From: Flavobacteria bacterium RIFCSPLOWO2_12_FULL_35_11
Lineage (GTDB): Bacteria; Bacteroidota; Bacteroidia; Flavobacteriales; Flavobacteriaceae
DNA length: 64,000 bases
Assembly (NCBI GenBank): GCA_001800975.1
Contig: MGWK01000041.1
Location: 9,956-73,955 of the forward strand
Direction: 5' to 3'
Position 1 is the stretch's first letter. Every line of letters begins with the position of its first letter. This document shows positions 54,777-64,000 of this stretch, piece by piece. Under the pieces are notes generated by a model, which was given only the letters and a program-made list of their open reading frames with translations, was not told where the DNA came from and searched no databases. A program made the position numbers and the translations under genes.

Positions 54777-54976
54777 ATTTTTTAATTATAATTTTAAAAC
54801 CTTCATAATTTCATTTTCCGCTTCAAATAAAAACACCTTATATAATTCGGGTTTTGGATTGCAAAAGTATATAGAATTTTTTTAATTTGAACATGAACCT
54901 ATAAAAACTCTACTTTTTGGCCATTAATGCTTTGTTAAAATTCTGCCAATCTGTCATATTTTTAAAAAATTGGTTA

Positions 54977-54984
54977 TATCTTTG
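54977..54984 (+). promoter_or_regulatory. Candidate miaB -7 promoter element
   Basis: TATCTTTG, 17 bases before the miaB ATG, matches the Bacteroidota -7 box. No TTG lies at 17-23 bases upstream (a CTG is near), so the -33 part is weak. Confidence 0.45.
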
Positions 54985-55001
54985 CCTTCCAATAAAAACA
55001 C

Positions 55002-56435
55002 ATGGGGAACGAAAAAATTATCATAGAAAAAAATCAGGGACAACCTCTTTTAACTGAACAAATCGAAGGAAATTCCAAAAAATTATATATAGAAAGTTAT
55101 GGTTGTTCCATGAACTTAAATGACAGTGAAATTGTTGCGTCCATTCTTTCAAAACAAGGATATAATACCACACATTTATTGGAAGAAGCCGACTTGGTTT
55201 TGGTAAATACTTGTTCCATTCGAGAAAAAGCCGAGCAAACTGTTCGAAAACGTCTTGAAAAATACAATGCCATAAAAAAGATTAATCCTTCCATGAAAGT
55301 CGGTGTTTTGGGCTGTATGGCCGAACGTTTAAAAGCCAAGTTTTTGGAAGAAGAAAAAATAGTTGATTTGGTTGTTGGGCCAGATTCTTACAGAGATTTG
55401 CCAAATTTACTGGAAGATGTGAATGCCGGTCGCGATGCCGTAAATGTTATTTTATCAAAAGAAGAAACTTATGGCGATGTTTCGCCGGTTCGCTTAAACA
55501 GCAATGGCGTTTCTGCTTTTGTTTCAATCACAAGAGGCTGCGACAATATGTGCACTTTTTGCGTGGTGCCATTCACGCGCGGTCGTGAAAGAAGCCGTGA
55601 ACCCAACAGTATTATAGAAGAAATAAAAGAATTAAGCGATAAAAACTATAAAGAAGTAACGCTTTTAGGCCAAAATGTTGACAGTTATCTTTGGTATGGC
55701 GGCGGATTGAAAAAAGATTTTAAAAATGCTTCGGAAATCGCGAAAGCTACAGCGGTGGACTTTTCTCAATTGTTGAATATGGTGGCAACGGCCTTTCCAA
55801 AAATGAGGATTCGTTTTTCTACCTCAAATCCGCAAGACATGAATTTAGAGGTCATTTATACAATGGCAAAACACGAAAATATTTGCAATTATGTTCATTT
55901 GCCAATACAATCCGGTAGCACTTCGGTATTGAAAAGAATGAATCGCCAGCATACGCGTGAAGAATACTTGGCGTTGATAGACAACATCCGAAAAATTATT
56001 CCTGATTGTGGATTGTCACAAGATATGATGACCGGTTTTTGCGGAGAAACGGAAGAAGAACATCAAGAAACCTTGAGTTTGCTGGAATATGTGAAATATG
56101 ATTTCGGATTTATGTTCGCCTATTCTGAACGTCCGGGAACACTGGCAGAGAAAAAAATGGAAGATGATATTCCTTTTGAAGTTAAAAAAAGACGACTTGC
56201 TGAAATTATTTTGCTTCAACAAAAACACAGTTTGTACCATACAGAGCAATTTGTCGGAAAAACTGTTGAAGTGTTGATCGAAGGAGCATCAAAAAAATCG
56301 GATTCCCATTGGAAAGGCAGAAATTCACAAAATGCGGTGGTGGTTTTTCCTAAAGGAGATGAAAAAATGGGAGATCTTGTAAATGTTTATATTGAAGATT
56401 GCACTTCTGCCACGCTAATTGGAAAAAGAATTTAA
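55002..56435 (+). CDS. miaB: tRNA-2-methylthio-N6-isopentenyladenosine methylthiotransferase MiaB
   Basis: A 477-residue radical SAM methylthiotransferase acting on tRNA A37. The N-terminal MTTase domain has its three cluster Cys residues in ESYGCSMN, NTCSIREKAEQ and LGCMAERLK. The radical SAM motif CDNMCTFC is near residue 179, followed by VVPFTRGRERSR. The C-terminal TRAM domain (about 415-477) ends with VNVYIEDCTSATLIGKRI. MiaB adds a methylthio group to i6A-modified tRNAs reading UNN codons. It is 3 bases from the next gene and begins a plus-strand block running to groEL. Confidence 0.97.
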   Translation: MGNEKIIIEKNQGQPLLTEQIEGNSKKLYIESYGCSMNLNDSEIVASILSKQGYNTTHLLEEADLVLVNTCSIREKAEQTVRKRLEKYNAIKKINPSMKVGVLGCMAERLKAKFLEEEKIVDLVVGPDSYRDLPNLLEDVNAGRDAVNVILSKEETYGDVSPVRLNSNGVSAFVSITRGCDNMCTFCVVPFTRGRERSREPNSIIEEIKELSDKNYKEVTLLGQNVDSYLWYGGGLKKDFKNASEIAKATAVDFSQLLNMVATAFPKMRIRFSTSNPQDMNLEVIYTMAKHENICNYVHLPIQSGSTSVLKRMNRQHTREEYLALIDNIRKIIPDCGLSQDMMTGFCGETEEEHQETLSLLEYVKYDFGFMFAYSERPGTLAEKKMEDDIPFEVKKRRLAEIILLQQKHSLYHTEQFVGKTVEVLIEGASKKSDSHWKGRNSQNAVVVFPKGDEKMGDLVNVYIEDCTSATLIGKRI

Positions 56436-56438
56436 TTC

Positions 56439-57674
56439 ATGGAATCATTACAGGCTATAAAACAACGTTTTGAAATTATTGGAAACGACCCTCACCTAAA
56501 CCGGGCGATTGAAAAAGCAATTCGGGTTGCGCCAACTGATATTTCGGTATTGGTTACTGGCGAAAGTGGTGTTGGTAAAGAGAATATTCCAAAAATAATT
56601 CATCATTTATCACACCGAAAACACGCAAAATATATCGCTGTTAACTGTGGCGCAATTCCTGAAGGAACTATCGACAGTGAATTATTTGGCCATGAAAAAG
56701 GATCTTTTACCGGTGCTACTGCTGCTCGCAGCGGTTATTTTGAAGTTGCCGATGGCGGCACTATTTTTTTGGATGAAGTTGGCGAATTGCCATTAACAAC
56801 TCAGGTCAGATTGTTGCGTGTTCTAGAAAATGGCGAATTTATTAAAGTGGGTTCGTCACAGGTGCAAAAAACCAATGTTCGCATTGTTGCCGCCACCAAT
56901 TTAAATATGCAAGAAGCCATAAATAAAGGAAAGTTTCGGGAAGATTTATATTATCGTTTAAGCACCATTGAAATAAATTTACCGCCTTTGCGGGAACGTA
57001 TTGGTGATATTCATTTGTTATTCAGAAAATTTGCGGCTGATTTTGCCCAAAAATATAAAATGCCGCCTGTTAAACTTTCTGAAAATGCCGTTAAGGTTTT
57101 GGAAAATTATGGTTTCCCCGGAAATATTCGCCAATTACGCAATATTGCTGAAGAAATTTCGGTAGTTGAAGAAAACAGATTGATTTCTTCCGAACGATTG
57201 TTACAATATTTACCAGCCAAAGGCACCAATTTGCCAACAGTAATTGAGAACAAAAAATCGAGTAGCGAGTTTTCCACAGAAAGAGAAATTATGTACAAGA
57301 TTTTGTTCGATATGCGAAATGATATCAACGATTTGAAAAAATTAACGCTCGATTTAATGCAAAGCGGCAGCGTTGAAAAAGTTAAGGAGGAAAACAAAAA
57401 GTTAATTCAGAAAATCTACAAAGAAGATATTTCAGATGCTGAAACTCAAAATCAGGTGGAAGTTGTGCGGATTAATGATAAATATAAAGAATCAGATTCT
57501 TACGACTTTGAAGAAACCATTGATGCCGATGAAAGCTTGTCCATTCAAGATAAAGAAATTGAATTGATCAAAAAATCATTAGATCGCAACAAGGGCAAAC
57601 GAAAACTGGCGGCAAAAGAATTGGGCATTTCTGAAAGAACTTTATATCGCAAAATAAAACATTACGATCTATAA
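56439..57674 (+). CDS. Sigma-54 interaction domain transcriptional activator (receiver-less)
   Basis: A 411-residue protein consisting of an AAA+ sigma-54 interaction domain right from the N-terminus and a C-terminal Fis-type helix-turn-helix. Walker A is in GESGVGKENIPKIIH, the sigma-54 contact loop reads GSFTGA (GAFTGA in most) and Walker B is GGTIFLDEVGELP. The HTH is in LAAKELGISERTLYRKIKHY. There is no receiver, GAF or PAS domain in front, so regulation must come from elsewhere. It follows miaB by 3 bases and precedes lptE by about 60. This gene order is common in Flavobacteria. Confidence 0.92.
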   Translation: MESLQAIKQRFEIIGNDPHLNRAIEKAIRVAPTDISVLVTGESGVGKENIPKIIHHLSHRKHAKYIAVNCGAIPEGTIDSELFGHEKGSFTGATAARSGYFEVADGGTIFLDEVGELPLTTQVRLLRVLENGEFIKVGSSQVQKTNVRIVAATNLNMQEAINKGKFREDLYYRLSTIEINLPPLRERIGDIHLLFRKFAADFAQKYKMPPVKLSENAVKVLENYGFPGNIRQLRNIAEEISVVEENRLISSERLLQYLPAKGTNLPTVIENKKSSSEFSTEREIMYKILFDMRNDINDLKKLTLDLMQSGSVEKVKEENKKLIQKIYKEDISDAETQNQVEVVRINDKYKESDSYDFEETIDADESLSIQDKEIELIKKSLDRNKGKRKLAAKELGISERTLYRKIKHYDL

Positions 57675-57683
57675 TTAAAATAT

Positions 57684-57691
57684 TAACTTTG
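57684..57691 (+). promoter_or_regulatory. Candidate internal -7 element before lptE
   Basis: TAACTTTG fits the Bacteroidota -7 box and lies 41 bases before the lptE start, just past the activator gene. A -33 element is not clear. Confidence 0.35.
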
Positions 57692-57732
57692 ACCTTAATT
57701 TTAAGCGCCTAATACAACATCAAAACAGTAAA

Positions 57733-58239
57733 ATGAAAAAAATTAGTTACCTAATCTTATTGCTTTTAGTTTTCACCACACAAAGCTGTGGCATTTATAA
57801 TTTTACGGGGACTAACATAAAATCCGATGTAAAAACCATTCAAATAGATTATTTTCCAAACAATGCTATTTTGGTTGAACCTTCATTAAGTCAGGCATTT
57901 ACAACTCGTTTACAGGACTTATTTTTACAGCAAACCAACTTAAGTTTGGTGAAAGATGGAGGAGATTTACAATTTGAAGGTGAAATTACAGGATATAAAA
58001 TTAACCCAATGACCGCAACAGCTGAACAAACTGCGGCCCAAAACCGACTTACCATAACGGTAAATGTGCGTTTTTACAACAACAAACTTGAAGAAGACAA
58101 TTTTGAACGGTCCTTTTCACATTATTATGATTATGATGCGAATGCACAATTAACCGGCGGTATTTTAGATGATGCTTTTAATGAAATTATTGAACGTATC
58201 ACACAAGATATTTTTAATGCTTCAGTAGCAAAATGGTAA
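57733..58239 (+). CDS. lptE: LPS assembly lipoprotein LptE
   Basis: A 168-residue lipoprotein (lipobox TQSC, Cys19) opening GIYNFTGTNIKSDVKTIQID, with FTTRLQDLFLQQTNLSLVKD, LQFEGEITGYKINPMT and LTITVNVRFYNNKLEE. This matches the LptE-like family of Bacteroidota that plugs the LptD beta-barrel and helps place LPS in the outer leaflet. It is short and diverged from the E. coli protein, as is usual. It is 3 bases before the next gene, in the miaB-to-groEL strand block. Confidence 0.85.
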   Translation: MKKISYLILLLLVFTTQSCGIYNFTGTNIKSDVKTIQIDYFPNNAILVEPSLSQAFTTRLQDLFLQQTNLSLVKDGGDLQFEGEITGYKINPMTATAEQTAAQNRLTITVNVRFYNNKLEEDNFERSFSHYYDYDANAQLTGGILDDAFNEIIERITQDIFNASVAKW

Positions 58240-58242
58240 ATT

Positions 58243-59055
58243 ATGAACAGCGCTGAATTCTCCTATTTATTGCAACATCCCGAAAATATCGATGCTATAA
58301 AAACGCAACAATTAAATGAAGTTATCACTGAATTTCCTTATTTTCAGTCGGCCAGGGCAATTCAGCTAAAAGGACTCAATAAAACAAACAGCTTTAAATA
58401 CAACCAAACCTTAAAAAAAACTGCTGCCTATACCATAGACAGAAAAGTGCTTTTTGATTTTATTACTTCTCCTATATTTATAAGCAATTCAAAAAAAGAA
58501 GCCGAAATACTTGAAGAAATTGAAGTAATTGATGCTGAAGATGTTAAAGCGCTTCATAAAAAAATTACCGAATCCTTTTCCAATATAAATGCAGAAACTG
58601 TTCCTGATTCTTTTCATCAACAAGAAACCTTAACAGAAGAAGAAAAAACACCAGATGTTTTAGAATTAGGAAAACCACTGCAATTTGTAAGTTCTGAACC
58701 ACATTCATTTAATGAATGGATGCAGCTGATTGCCCAAAAACCTATTGTAAGAGAAGAAAGCCAGGTTCGGAAAATTGAAAAAATTGAGGAAAAATTTAAC
58801 CTTATAGATCGATTTATTGAACTAAACCCTAAAATAAAACCGGTAGACAAAAATGCCATAAATATGGATCTTACTTTGGAGGGTTCAACAGAAAATGAAA
58901 GTTTAATGACTGAGACCTTGGCGAAAGTTTATCTTGAACAAAAAAAATATGAAAATGCCATTAAAGCTTATCGCATTTTAATTTTGAAATATCCAGAAAA
59001 AAGTGGTTTCTTTGCAGACCGAATTAAAGCAATAAAAAATTTACAAAAAAAATAG
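58243..59055 (+). CDS. TPR-containing protein of the lptE-secG cluster
   Basis: A 270-residue cytoplasmic protein (no signal peptide) that opens MNSAEFSYLLQHPENIDAIK, a pattern conserved in Flavobacteria next to lptE and secG. The middle is acidic and low in order (EEEKTPDVLELG). The last ~50 residues form one TPR (LAKVYLEQKKYENAIKAYRI, then YPEKSGFFADRI). Its function is unknown. It is separated by 3 bases from lptE and 2 bases from secG, which points to one operon and suggests a role in envelope biogenesis or export, as inference. Confidence 0.75.
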   Translation: MNSAEFSYLLQHPENIDAIKTQQLNEVITEFPYFQSARAIQLKGLNKTNSFKYNQTLKKTAAYTIDRKVLFDFITSPIFISNSKKEAEILEEIEVIDAEDVKALHKKITESFSNINAETVPDSFHQQETLTEEEKTPDVLELGKPLQFVSSEPHSFNEWMQLIAQKPIVREESQVRKIEKIEEKFNLIDRFIELNPKIKPVDKNAINMDLTLEGSTENESLMTETLAKVYLEQKKYENAIKAYRILILKYPEKSGFFADRIKAIKNLQKK

Positions 59056-59057
59056 TC

Positions 59058-59408
59058 ATGACGTATACAATATTTTTAATTCTGATTATGATCGTAGCAT
59101 TTTTGCTCATATTAATCATTATGGTTCAAAATCCAAAAGGCGGAGGATTGTCATCTTCTTTTGGTGGAGGCGGAACACAATCTTTAGGAGGAGTTCAAAA
59201 TACAACCAACTTTTTAGACAAAAGTACTTGGACACTTTCAATTGTATTGCTTGCCTTAATTTTACTGTCAAATTTTGCTGCACCTAAAGTAAATGCTGTT
59301 GACACAAGTTCAGAAATTGAAAACACTATTGAAAACCGTGAAGTTCAGGATGCGCCAGTGCAAACTGTACCTGTGACATCAACACCTGCACAAGATACTG
59401 TTCAATAA
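59058..59408 (+). CDS. secG: Preprotein translocase subunit SecG
   Basis: A 116-residue membrane protein with two helices (about 3-22 and 58-75) and the family loop MVQNPKGGGLSSSFGGGGTQSLGG between them. SecG assists SecYE translocation of proteins across the inner membrane. After the second helix comes a Thr/Val/Pro/Asp-rich tail of about 40 residues, longer than in E. coli, as in other Bacteroidota. It is 2 bases from the TPR gene and has a terminator 20 bases past its end. Confidence 0.93.
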   Translation: MTYTIFLILIMIVAFLLILIIMVQNPKGGGLSSSFGGGGTQSLGGVQNTTNFLDKSTWTLSIVLLALILLSNFAAPKVNAVDTSSEIENTIENREVQDAPVQTVPVTSTPAQDTVQ

Positions 59409-59430
59409 TAGTCACTGAAAATATATTCCT

Positions 59431-59465
59431 AAAAATGCCAATGTAAATGACACGTTGGCATTTTT
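59431..59465 (+). terminator. secG terminator
   Basis: AAAAATGCCAA pairs with TTGGCATTTTT and is followed by T-rich sequence, closing the miaB-to-secG block. Confidence 0.75.
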
Positions 59466-59495
59466 ATATTTATACTTATTCCATTAAAAACACAT

Positions 59496-59526
59496 TTGTC
59501 AGTTTTATGGGATTGGCACAATTTTG
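59496..59526 (+). promoter_or_regulatory. Candidate groESL promoter
   Basis: TTG (59496-59498), a 20-base spacer and CAATTTTG (59519-59526) resemble TTG-N17-23-TAnnTTTG with one mismatch, 45 bases before groES. No CIRCE inverted repeat (TTAGCACTC/GAGTGCTAA) is present in the gap. Confidence 0.4.
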
Positions 59527-59571
59527 GAACCTCAATCCGAAGAATTAATAATTTTTTAAATCATAAAAAAA

Positions 59572-59850
59572 ATGAGTGAAATTAATATTAAACCATTAGC
59601 AGATAGAGTTTTGGTAAAACCGCTGCAGGCTGAAAAAACTACTGCTTCAGGGCTTATCATTCCAGATTCAGCTAAAGAAAAACAACAAAAAGGAACTGTG
59701 ATTGCAATTGGCAATGGATTAAAAGATGAACCTATGACCGTTAAGGTTGGAGACACCGTTTTATTTGGCAAATATGCAGGCACTGAAATTGTTGTGGACA
59801 GCACAGAATATTTGATCATGAGAGAAAGCGATATTTTAGCAATTGTTTAA
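59572..59850 (+). CDS. groES: Co-chaperonin GroES
   Basis: A 92-residue beta-barrel protein that forms the seven-subunit lid of the GroEL cage. It opens [16 protein letters not shown]. The mobile loop follows in [21 protein letters not shown], and the [10 protein letters not shown] segment lies near the roof. It is 61 bases before groEL and forms the two-gene groESL operon, separated from the secG block by a terminator. Confidence 0.97.
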   Translation: MSEINIKPLADRVLVKPLQAEKTTASGLIIPDSAKEKQQKGTVIAIGNGLKDEPMTVKVGDTVLFGKYAGTEIVVDSTEYLIMRESDILAIV

Positions 59851-59899
59851 AAAAACTTGAAAATAATTCTTAAAGATTTAAGCAAAAACTTAAAACTAA

Positions 59900-61543
<1,644 letters not shown>

Positions 61544-61556
61544 AATTTACAAACAT

Positions 61557-61594
61557 AAAAAAAGCCGCTTAATCAAAATTAAGCGGCTTTTTTT
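61557..61594. terminator. groESL terminator
   Basis: AAAAAAAGCCGCTTAAT pairs with ATTAAGCGGCTTTTTTT across a 4-base loop. It lies between groEL and the convergent Cys-rich gene and could serve both. Confidence 0.88.
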
Positions 61595-61617
61595 ATACTT
61601 TAAAATGTGTGGTAAAG

Positions 61618-62070
61618 TTATGCTTTACACGCACATTTTCCCGGTTCACACTTAGCTGTTGTTTTTACATTTGATACAACTTCCGCTTTACAAGTGCATT
61701 TCCCCGGCTCACATTTTGTGCACTCTTTTGAAGCCATGTCAGTTTTACAGGTACATTTTCCGCCTTCACATTTGCATTCTCCACTTGCGATACATTTACA
61801 TCCAACAACATGTGCAGTTTCCTTAGCAATTTCTTTTAAATCCATTTTACAAACCGGACAAGATCCTGCCACGTCATAGGTTTTTCCTTTTTCGCAATCC
61901 ATAGGGCATTGAAAAACACTTGAAACCATTTCACCTTCTTCATGGTCATGATTTTCAATATTTTCCTTGTTTACTTCAACTTTTACTTCTTCTTTTTTAG
62001 TTTCCTTACAAGCAGTAAATAATACGGCGAAAGAAAATAATGCGACAAATACAAAAAGTGATTTTTTCAT
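61618..62070 (-). CDS. Cys-rich lipoprotein: heavy-metal-binding domain plus metallothionein-like tail
   Basis: A 150-residue lipoprotein (lipobox LFTAC, Cys21) with 17 further cysteines. After a charged linker with NHDHEEGE comes an HMBD-type domain, FQCPMDCEKG and GSCPVCKMDL (compare YTCPMHP...CPxCGM in copper/heavy-metal proteins). The last ~63 residues contain 13 Cys in CxC and CxxC spacings, including a repeated KCEPGKCTCKA (with KCEPGKCACKA at the very end). This is like a metallothionein tail. It is predicted to hold soft metals in the periplasm or at the outer membrane. No metal exporter or regulator is adjacent. Confidence 0.8.
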   Translation of the reverse strand: MKKSLFVFVALFSFAVLFTACKETKKEEVKVEVNKENIENHDHEEGEMVSSVFQCPMDCEKGKTYDVAGSCPVCKMDLKEIAKETAHVVGCKCIASGECKCEGGKCTCKTDMASKECTKCEPGKCTCKAEVVSNVKTTAKCEPGKCACKA

Positions 62071-62240
62071 TTATTTTATTATTGGTTATTTTTTATAATT
62101 ATAATTTGCTTAAATAATTGTGATTATGAATCCAATTCATTTAACAGGCGCCTAAATTAGTAAAAATTGGCAGTATTTATAATTTTGCCTGATAAAATTT
62201 TTATTTTTTATAACTATCTCAAAAATTATAAAGCAAAATA

Positions 62241-62270
62241 AAAAAACTTCCCGATTTGGGAAGCCTTTTT
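62241..62270 (-). terminator. pnp terminator
   Basis: AAAAAACTTCCC pairs with GGGAAGCCTTTTT, about 30 bases past the pnp stop. Confidence 0.75.
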
Positions 62271-62299
62271 TAAGTATTTAGTTCAAAAAGGATTGTAAA

Positions 62300-64000
62300 T
62301 TAATCTCTTCTTTCTCTAGGTTTTCTGTCTCTGTCACCACCACGATTATCTCTATCGCCTCCTCTGCTGTCTCTGCTGCTGTCACGTGGAGGTCTTTCTA
62401 CAAATCCCTCTGGTTTTGGCAAAAGCGCTTTTCTGGAAACTTTGTCTTTACGTGTTTTTGGATCTTTACCAAAATATTTCACGTCAAACACATCACCCAT
62501 ATTTACAACGTCAGTAACATTGTCTGTACGTTCCCAGGCAAGTTCAGAAATATGCAATAACACTTCATTTCCTGGAGCGTCAAGATATTCTACAACGGCA
62601 CCAAAATCAAGCATTTTAATTACTTTTACTTTGTAAACACCACCAACTTGAGGTTTGAAAAGCAAAGAATCAATTTTTGTTAAAACTGCATCTATTCCAG
62701 CTTGTTTTGTTCCTAAAATTTCAACAATGCCTTCTCCTGTTAAAGGATCTTCATTGATAACGATAGTACAACCTGTTGTTTTTTGCAATTCTTGAATCAC
62801 TTTTCCACCAGGTCCAATTAAAGCACCAATAAAATCATTAGGAATTGTTCTGGTGATCATTTTTGGAGCATATGGTTTCACATCTGCATTAGGAGCCGCA
62901 ATTGCTTCAGTTATTTTACCTAAAATATGTAAACGACCTGCACGAGCCTGCTTTAAAGCACTTACTAAAATTTCATAAGAAAGTCCTTTTATTTTGATGT
63001 CCATTTGACAAGCAGTAATCCCGTCAGCTGTACCTGTAACTTTAAAGTCCATATCACCTAAATGATCTTCATCACCTAAGATATCAGATAAAACAGCATA
63101 TTTTTCACCATCGGAAATTAATCCCATAGCAATACCCGAAACTGGTTTTTTCATTTGAATACCTGCATCCATTAATGCCATAGTACCGGCACAAACAGTT
63201 GCCATTGAAGAAGAACCATTGCTTTCCAATACTTCTGAAACAATTCTTACGGTATAAGGACACTCGGCAGGAATCATTCCTTTTAATGCGCGTTGCGCTA
63301 AATTTCCGTGACCAACTTCACGACGGGAAGTTCCTCTTAACGGACGAGCTTCACCTGTAGAAAATGGAGGGAAATTATAATGTAAGTAGAATCTTTCTTC
63401 ACCTTGGTGCGTTGGCATGTCAATTTGGTTTGCTTCTCTTGAAGTTCCTAAAGTAACTGTTGCCAATGCCTGGGTTTCACCTCTTGTAAAAATTGCGGAA
63501 CCGTGTGTTGAAGGCAAATAATTTACTTCACACCAAATTGGGCGAATATCTGTAGTTTTACGTCCATCTAAACGCAAACCTTCATTTAAAGTTAAATTAC
63601 GAACAGCGCTTTTTTCAGCTTTATCGTAATATTTAGAAATTAATTCTCCTTTTTCTTTCAATTCCTCTTCAGAAAAAGTTGCTTTAAATTCCTCTTTTAT
63701 TTTTGCAAATGCATCACTGCGCTCATGTTTTGCACTTCCTGCTCTAGCGATGTCATATACTTTTTGGTAAGAAAAATCGTGGGCTTTTTTCTCCATTTCC
63801 TTATCCTCTTTTCCCATTTCGTATTCACGTGTTACCTTTTTACCAAAGGCTTCCGCTAAACGTACTTGTGCAGCACATTGAATTTTTATAGCTTCGTGCG
63901 CAAATTTAATGGCTTCTGCCATTTCTTCTTCACTGCATTCATCCATTTCTCCTTCAACCATCATCACAGAATCTGCTGAAGCGCCAATCATCATATCAAT
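62300..64000 (-). CDS. pnp: Polyribonucleotide nucleotidyltransferase (partial, 5' end outside window)
   Basis: The visible 566 residues begin [20 protein letters not shown], near the end of the first RNase PH-like domain, and continue to the true C-terminus; roughly the first 170-190 residues lie beyond the right edge. The helical linker, the second RNase PH domain ([49 protein letters not shown]), a KH domain ([17 protein letters not shown]) and an S1 domain ([20 protein letters not shown]) are all visible. The protein ends in an Arg/Gly/Asp-rich tail. PNPase degrades RNA 3'-5' with phosphate. Confidence 0.97.
   Translation of the reverse strand: MDMMIGASADSVMMVEGEMDECSEEEMAEAIKFAHEAIKIQCAAQVRLAEAFGKKVTREYEMGKEDKEMEKKAHDFSYQKVYDIARAGSAKHERSDAFAKIKEEFKATFSEEELKEKGELISKYYDKAEKSAVRNLTLNEGLRLDGRKTTDIRPIWCEVNYLPSTHGSAIFTRGETQALATVTLGTSREANQIDMPTHQGEERFYLHYNFPPFSTGEARPLRGTSRREVGHGNLAQRALKGMIPAECPYTVRIVSEVLESNGSSSMATVCAGTMALMDAGIQMKKPVSGIAMGLISDGEKYAVLSDILGDEDHLGDMDFKVTGTADGITACQMDIKIKGLSYEILVSALKQARAGRLHILGKITEAIAAPNADVKPYAPKMITRTIPNDFIGALIGPGGKVIQELQKTTGCTIVINEDPLTGEGIVEILGTKQAGIDAVLTKIDSLLFKPQVGGVYKVKVIKMLDFGAVVEYLDAPGNEVLLHISELAWERTDNVTDVVNMGDVFDVKYFGKDPKTRKDKVSRKALLPKPEGFVERPPRDSSRDSRGGDRDNRGGDRDRKPRERRD

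Noticed and set aside
59409-59571. CIRCE heat-shock element before groES
   Set aside because: No TTAGCACTC-N9-GAGTGCTAA inverted repeat is present; the hairpin at 59431-59465 is the secG terminator.

Overview
The window is a chromosomal segment of a Flavobacteriia (Bacteroidota) bacterium, most likely Flavobacteriaceae. The evidence is AT-rich DNA, an intact gldK-gldL-gldM-gldN gliding/type IX secretion cluster, several promoters of the Bacteroidota form (TAnnTTTG at -7, usually without a clear Shine-Dalgarno), and many family-typical proteins such as the M56-TonB sensor, the DUF5117/DUF4953 metalloprotease, the long urocanate hydratase and the tailed lysyl-tRNA synthetase. No rRNA, tRNA, CRISPR array, complete insertion sequence or prophage was found.

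Layout. 0-4 kb: the end of an acyl-CoA carboxylase beta subunit, then clpS, prmA, tpiA and a lone peptide-type ABC permease on the minus strand. 3.4-5.6 kb: pyrF, an acetyltransferase and a corrinoid-binding-like protein on plus. 5.6-9.1 kb: DUF4197 and DUF4136 lipoproteins, a small Cys-rich DUF5522 gene and hutU on minus. 9.3-16.7 kb: a tricorn-like protease, a small membrane protein with an HExxH motif, and the fused B12-dependent mutase IcmF. 16.8-19.3 kb: an accessory patch in which a RES/Xre toxin-antitoxin pair sits between the 3' end of a rhomboid protease gene and a second, diverged copy of that same 3' end. 19.5-25.1 kb: rarA, then a BlaI/M56-TonB regulatory operon with TPR and TonB-like lipoprotein genes, and a frameshifted DUF456 gene. 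25.4-38.2 kb: lysS, small envelope proteins, and a peptidase-rich stretch (M3, DUF5117/DUF4953 zinc protease, M49-like), then an MscS channel. 38.2-46.4 kb: YgiQ radical SAM protein, a VTT-like membrane protein, a LysM glucosaminidase, a PLP-dependent deaminase, an ABC-F ATPase, DUF983 and a DAO-type oxidoreductase. 46.4-54.8 kb: gldN, gldM, gldL, gldK, a divergent arginase-fold protein and topA on minus. 55-61.6 kb: miaB, a sigma-54-type activator, lptE, a TPR protein, secG, groES and groEL on plus. 61.6-64 kb: a metallothionein-like lipoprotein and the 3' part of pnp.

How the genes work together. Much of the window is housekeeping: RNA and protein synthesis, folding and turnover (lysS, miaB, prmA, clpS, groESL, pnp, topA, rarA). 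It is combined with the outer envelope and secretion machinery of a gliding Flavobacterium-type cell (gldKLMN, lptE, secG, many lipoproteins and exported peptidases). IcmF and the acyl-CoA carboxylase remnant point to short branched-chain acyl-CoA metabolism.

Most worth a second look: the toxin-antitoxin module bracketed by duplicated rhomboid 3' ends; the two autoregulatory operator arrays (Xre and BlaI type) built around TATATTTG boxes; the arginase-fold protein that lacks several metal ligands; the Cys-rich lipoprotein joining a heavy-metal-binding domain to a metallothionein-like tail; the minimal HExxH membrane protein; and the single-base frameshift in DUF456.
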